Origin: Acinetobacter sp. Marseille-Q1618
Lineage (GTDB): Bacteria > Pseudomonadota > Gammaproteobacteria > Pseudomonadales > Moraxellaceae
Direction of reading: 5' to 3'
DNA: 64,000 nt
Assembly: GCF_902809855.1 (NCBI RefSeq)
Contig: NZ_CADDWJ010000001.1
Location: 1-64,000 of the forward strand
The position numbers and the translations under genes are program-made. Shown here in pieces: positions 60,369 through 64,000 of this stretch. A model generated the notes under the pieces. The model did no database searches, had not been told where the DNA came from, and worked only from the letters and a program-made list of their open reading frames with translations. Numbering within the stretch: position 1 is the stretch's first letter; every line of letters begins with the position of its first letter.

Positions 60369-61214
60369 ATGGGATTTTTTTCAAAAAAAAGAAAGCCTAC
60401 ACAAAATGCATATGCTGTTGTAACAGGTGCAGGAAGTGGAATTGGACGCAGCTTTGCAATGGAACTTGCAAAGCGCGGTGGTACAGTCGTTTGTGCGGAT
60501 ATTAATTTAGCAGCAGCAGAAGAAACTGTAAGTTTGATCGAAACTCAAACTTCAGGTAAAGCTTTTGCTGTGCAATGTGATGTGACCGATAAAGCACAAG
60601 TTAAATCACTGTCTGAACAAGCGGAACAGCTCATGGGGCATGCGGTTACTTTAGTGATCAATAATGCTGGTGTGGGCTTGGGTGGTAAATTTGACGAAGT
60701 ATCTCTCGAAGATTGGCAATGGTGTGTCAACATCAATCTTTGGGGCGTAATTTATGGCTGTCATTACTTTGTACCGAAGTTTAAACAACAAGGTTATGGC
60801 GCAATTATTAATGTTGCATCTGCTGCGGGCTATACTGCCGCACCTGAGATGACTGCATATAATGTGACCAAATCAAGTGTGTTAGCACTCTCAGAAACAT
60901 TATCCGCTGAACTACGTAAAGACAAAATCAGCGTCAATGTACTGTGCCCAACTTTAGTACCAACCAATATTATGAAGAATGGTCGTTTACCAAAACAGTA
61001 TGCAGGCGTTGCCGATGATTTGTTAATGAATCATGCCTTTACGACCAGTGAAAAAGTAGCCATTAAAACTTTGGATAATTTAGATGCAGGTAAGCTTTAT
61101 ACCATTCCTCAACCAGATGCAAAATTATTCTGGTTGATGAAACGTGCATCTCCAAGCTTATATACCAAAATGCTTGGTATCGGCTATCCAGTTTTTAATC
61201 GATATTTTAAGTAA
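60369..61214 (+). CDS. Short-chain dehydrogenase/reductase
   Basis: This 281-residue classical SDR has the NAD(P)-binding motif VVTGAGSGIGRSFAMELAKR, the NNAG motif (LVINNAGVGLGG) and the catalytic Ser-Tyr-Lys in ASAAGYTAAPEMTAYNVTKS. It probably oxidises or reduces a hydroxyl on the substrate handled by the flanking enzymes. It begins with a basic segment (FFSKKRKPTQNAY). It is 28 bases downstream of the hydrolase and 22 upstream of the monooxygenase, so it is part of the same transcript. Confidence 0.92.
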   Translation: MGFFSKKRKPTQNAYAVVTGAGSGIGRSFAMELAKRGGTVVCADINLAAAEETVSLIETQTSGKAFAVQCDVTDKAQVKSLSEQAEQLMGHAVTLVINNAGVGLGGKFDEVSLEDWQWCVNINLWGVIYGCHYFVPKFKQQGYGAIINVASAAGYTAAPEMTAYNVTKSSVLALSETLSAELRKDKISVNVLCPTLVPTNIMKNGRLPKQYAGVADDLLMNHAFTTSEKVAIKTLDNLDAGKLYTIPQPDAKLFWLMKRASPSLYTKMLGIGYPVFNRYFK

Positions 61215-61236
61215 TCTGAAATTTGAGTAGAACAAC

Positions 61237-62979
61237 ATGACAACAGAAACAACATTAGATACTTTGCCTGAAGATAAAAGCACTGCAAAAAAAACCTCAA
61301 CAACAACTGTTGAAGATGTAAAACAAGTCACTCAGCCTGAAACGGCAGCAACAGAAAAAGCACAAGCAAAACCTGTGGCAAAAACAGCAACCAAAGCTGA
61401 AGTGAAAGTTGAAAATAAGCCTGAAGCGAAAGTTGAAGAAAAAACTGCTGAAAAAGCTCAAGTTGCTGAAGAAAAAACAGCAAAAACGACTGAGCAAAAA
61501 GCAACAACATCAAAAAAAGCTGAACCAGTGCGTGTATTTGATACAATCGTTGTAGGTGCTGGGATTTCGGGTATTGCTGCGGCATATAAAATGAATCAAG
61601 CAGGTTATCACGACTATATCGTGCTTGAAAAAGCAGATCGAGTGGGCGGTACTTGGCGTGATAACAATTACCCAGGTTGTGGTTGTGATGTGCCATCAGC
61701 ATTGTATTCATTCTCTTTCTCACCAAGTCACAAATGGAGTCATTTGTTTGCAAGACAGCCTGAAATTCTAAGCTACTTAGAAGAAGTTGTTGAAAAACAT
61801 GACTTAGGTGGGAAAATTGAACTTGGCATTGAGCTGTTAAGTGCAAAATGGGACGAAACCAAACACGTTTGGAATTTAGAAACATCTAAAGGTAAATTCC
61901 AGTCAAAAACTGTGATCTTTACTACAGGCCCGATCACTGAGCCATCTATGCCAAAAGTCAAAGGCATTGAAAGCTTTAAAGGTAAAATGTTCCACTCTGC
62001 ACGTTGGGATCATGACTATGATCTAAAAGGTAAGCGTATTGCAGTGATTGGTACGGGTGCATCAGCAATTCAGTTTATTCCACAAGTACAGCCTTTAGCG
62101 AAAGAATTATTTGTATTCCAACGTACGGCACCTTGGGTATTGCCAAAAGCAGACCGTGAGTTGGGGGATACTGCAAAAGGTATCGTGAGTCGCTTCCCTG
62201 TGATTCAAGAAACATGGCGTAATAGTGTTGCACAAATTCTAAATGGAATTAACTTTGGATTGCGTAATCCGAAAGTTTTAAAACCAGTGAATTTTTTAAG
62301 TAAACAATTGCTTAAACTACAAGTCAAAGATGATGAGTTACGTGAGATTTTGACGCCTAACTTTGACATTGGTTGTAAACGTTTATTGTTTGCTAACAAC
62401 TACTATCCTGCATTACAACAGGACAATGTTAATGTCATTCCTCATGGTTTGGTTGAGATTGATGGAAATACTGTAATCGGTGCAAATGGTGAACGTCATG
62501 AAGTTGATGTCATCATTTGGGGAACAGGTTTTGAAGTTTCTCATCCACCAATTGGTCAGCGCGTGACTAACTCAGAAGGTGTTTTACTGTCTGATTTGTG
62601 GAAAGATAGCTCACCAGAAGCATATTTAGGTACAAGTATTGAGAAAGTTCCAAATGCGTTCTTAGTATTAGGGCCAAATATCTTGGTCTATGATTCTTTC
62701 ATTGGTATTGCAGAAGCTCAGTTAGACTATATTATCAGCGGTCTATTGAAAATGCGTGATCAGAAGTTTACACGTATTGAAATTAAGAAAAATGTGGTGC
62801 GTTACCATAACCTGAAAGTTCAAAAGAACTTAAAAACAACAGTATTTAATGCGGGTGGTTGTAAGTCATATTATCTAGATGAAAATGGTCGTAACTTTGC
62901 TGCATGGCCGTGGTCATTGCAAGAGTTGAAGAATCAATTAAAAGAATTGAATCTTAAACACTACGACATCGCATCTTAA
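61237..62979 (+). CDS. Baeyer-Villiger-type flavin monooxygenase with repetitive N-terminus
   Basis: This 580-residue FAD/NADPH monooxygenase is related to cyclohexanone and MymA-like enzymes. The FAD motif is IVVGAGISGIAAAYKMNQAG near residue 105. The Baeyer-Villiger fingerprint FKGKMFHSARWDHD (FxGxxxHxxxW) is present, and VIGTGASAIQFIPQV is the NADPH site. The first roughly 97 residues are an unusual low-complexity tail of Ala, Lys, Glu, Thr and Val with PEAKVEEK-like repeats, absent from typical relatives. A terminator follows. Confidence 0.92.
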   Translation: MTTETTLDTLPEDKSTAKKTSTTTVEDVKQVTQPETAATEKAQAKPVAKTATKAEVKVENKPEAKVEEKTAEKAQVAEEKTAKTTEQKATTSKKAEPVRVFDTIVVGAGISGIAAAYKMNQAGYHDYIVLEKADRVGGTWRDNNYPGCGCDVPSALYSFSFSPSHKWSHLFARQPEILSYLEEVVEKHDLGGKIELGIELLSAKWDETKHVWNLETSKGKFQSKTVIFTTGPITEPSMPKVKGIESFKGKMFHSARWDHDYDLKGKRIAVIGTGASAIQFIPQVQPLAKELFVFQRTAPWVLPKADRELGDTAKGIVSRFPVIQETWRNSVAQILNGINFGLRNPKVLKPVNFLSKQLLKLQVKDDELREILTPNFDIGCKRLLFANNYYPALQQDNVNVIPHGLVEIDGNTVIGANGERHEVDVIIWGTGFEVSHPPIGQRVTNSEGVLLSDLWKDSSPEAYLGTSIEKVPNAFLVLGPNILVYDSFIGIAEAQLDYIISGLLKMRDQKFTRIEIKKNVVRYHNLKVQKNLKTTVFNAGGCKSYYLDENGRNFAAWPWSLQELKNQLKELNLKHYDIAS

Positions 62980-62995
62980 TTGATCATGTTGCTGA

Positions 62996-63023
62996 AGCCC
63001 TAACACAGTTTAGGGCTTTTTAT
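62996..63023. terminator. Bidirectional terminator
   Basis: AGCCCTAA and TTAGGGCT form an 8-base perfect stem around CACAG, followed by Ts on the plus strand. It sits between the converging monooxygenase and DUF2306 genes. Confidence 0.85.
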
Positions 63024-63684
63024 TTTGATGTAATTTTAAAATAATAACTTCGGCAATGATAAGGTTGATTACCCAGCCTAACCAAGCTTCGAGTTGATAA
63101 ATATGTACAGGCGTTAACCAGTCAAAGTAAGGTTGTAAATTATATAAAATTATTTTCCATGTTCTTAAGCTTAGTGCAGATAGTGCAAGTGCAAAACTAC
63201 GAATCATCCAGTCATGATGTGCTAACCAATCTTTTTTTATGATTTTATACAATGCAATAAAAGTGCTAACTCCCCATAAAATACTTAAAAGGATAAAGCA
63301 TAATTTGGTTTGCCAACCGCCTGCTGCTGAAAAAGCCATGATAAAACCGCTCGGCAACGCAAAAATGAAAACACTGATGATATAAAGCCAGCCACTATAA
63401 CGATGGATTTTTGGGAATTTTTGTCGAATTTGACTGAAAAATTGTGTGAAACCTGCGATTAAAAGCAAACTACTGACAAGCACATGAACCTGAAAAGCAA
63501 AACGCCAAGGCTGTGTGGTTACAACATCTTGTTTGAGTGCTAAAAAATTATTGTCATCTTGCCAAGGAAAATACGCTAGACAAATTTTCAACATGAGGAC
63601 GCATAAGTAAAAATAGATACCTAGGATTAAAATTAGCAGTATTTTATTGGTATTTTTATTTTTGATTGTATGCATATTCACCAT
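63010..63684 (-). CDS. DUF2306 integral membrane protein
   Basis: This is a 224-residue protein with about six membrane-spanning helices and the DUF2306 motif KIHRYSGWLYIISVF. HHDWMIRSFALALSALSLR is the second conserved block. Members are predicted inner-membrane proteins of unknown function and might bind heme or a quinone through conserved His residues. The first ATG (63684) has no good ribosome binding site; a second in-frame ATG three codons later is equally possible. It converges on the monooxygenase, and its 3' end overlaps the terminator stem. Confidence 0.82.
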   Translation of the reverse strand: MVNMHTIKNKNTNKILLILILGIYFYLCVLMLKICLAYFPWQDDNNFLALKQDVVTTQPWRFAFQVHVLVSSLLLIAGFTQFFSQIRQKFPKIHRYSGWLYIISVFIFALPSGFIMAFSAAGGWQTKLCFILLSILWGVSTFIALYKIIKKDWLAHHDWMIRSFALALSALSLRTWKIILYNLQPYFDWLTPVHIYQLEAWLGWVINLIIAEVIILKLHQNKKP

Positions 63685-63838
63685 TTTTTTAATTCAAGCA
63701 TTGTTTGCTGATTGGGTGTATTTGGTTTTTAGACAGATAACTATCATGATAAATCTTTACGTTTTAATGGATTTAAAAAATTAAAATTTGAACTACACTA
63801 ATTTATAAAATCATATCGCTTAGGCTTAAGGAATAACA

Positions 63839-64000
63839 ATGAAAAAAACATATTTTGCTTTATTGGGTTTAAATGTATTACTGATCCAATCCAGCTTTGC
63901 TTTTGATTTACAACAATTAAAAACTTCATGGACAGGTGTTTATGATGGTCAAAAAATAGGGGTATTTATCCAATCTATTGATCGTAATCAAGTCAAAGGA
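63839..64000 (+). CDS. Secreted protein, truncated by window edge
   Basis: This is the first 54 codons of a protein that runs past the window. It begins with a signal peptide (FALLGLNVLLIQSSFAFD). The sequence TSWTGVYDGQKIGVFIQS follows. It has a GGAATAACA region for ribosome binding. The visible part is too short to name a family. It lies about 155 bases from the divergent DUF2306 gene, so it has its own promoter region. Confidence 0.7.
   Translation, partial: MKKTYFALLGLNVLLIQSSFAFDLQQLKTSWTGVYDGQKIGVFIQSIDRNQVKG

Noticed and set aside
61297..61885. Long minus-strand open frames opposite the monooxygenase N-terminus
   Set aside because: They are antisense to the low-complexity Ala/Lys/Glu tail and read as Phe/Leu/Gln-rich nonsense; the plus frame has clear catalytic motifs.

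Overview
The window looks like a chromosomal segment of an Acinetobacter-type gammaproteobacterium. The evidence is low GC, a tmRNA whose tag reads ANDESYALAA, the order lolB-ispE-four tRNA-Gln-prs-rplY-pth, and the hemA, dnaG, bamD, rluD, pgeF and nadE genes in typical Moraxellaceae form. Species was not determined.

Layout. (1) 1-3965: a secreted DUF6160-type protein, a decayed gap, glpK on the minus strand, and the tmRNA gene ssrA. (2) 4089-14993: an island of about 10.9 kb downstream of ssrA. It carries a tyrosine integrase, an AlpA-type regulator, a P4-like leader region with an internal terminator, an AAA replication ATPase, a cluster of TGAGCAA iterons, and a compact HK97-type head and packaging operon (capsid, protease, portal, HNH, TerS, TerL, connector, head closure). 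It has no tail, lysis or late-phage genes. This is the architecture of a capsid-forming phage-inducible chromosomal island (cf-PICI), which builds its own heads and borrows tails from a helper phage. (3) 14994-17259: a degenerate copy of the tmRNA 3' end, a second terminator, a second intact integrase with its own arm-type repeats, and a decayed IS transposase. ssrA therefore looks like an integration hotspot with stacked elements.

(4) 17260-38868: accessory catabolism. A CoA-transferase pair and a LysR regulator face an operon of quinone-oxidoreductase-like enzyme, TauD/TfdA dioxygenase, BKACE (DUF849), MFS transporter, DsbA-like protein, Rieske protein and YeiH exporter. An AraC regulator, a small hydrolase, a DUF1302 outer-membrane protein, an acyl-CoA ligase and prpB-prpC follow. 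Next comes a divergent organosulfur set: an FMN-dependent monooxygenase facing two SfnB/DszC-like flavoproteins. The common theme is cleavage of unusual carboxylates or organosulfur compounds to acetoacetate, propionyl-CoA and sulfite. This is inference from gene content.

(5) 39015-53047: conserved housekeeping genes: panD, pth, rplY, prs, four identical tRNA-Gln genes, ispE, lolB, a TPR protein, hemA, dnaG, bamD, rluD, pgeF and a flavodoxin. (6) 53226-64000: a second DUF6160 paralogue, a small lipoprotein, tRNA-Met, nadE, a zincin-like protein, a three-gene operon (PF10118 hydrolase, SDR, Baeyer-Villiger-type monooxygenase), a DUF2306 membrane protein, and the start of a secreted protein cut by the window edge.
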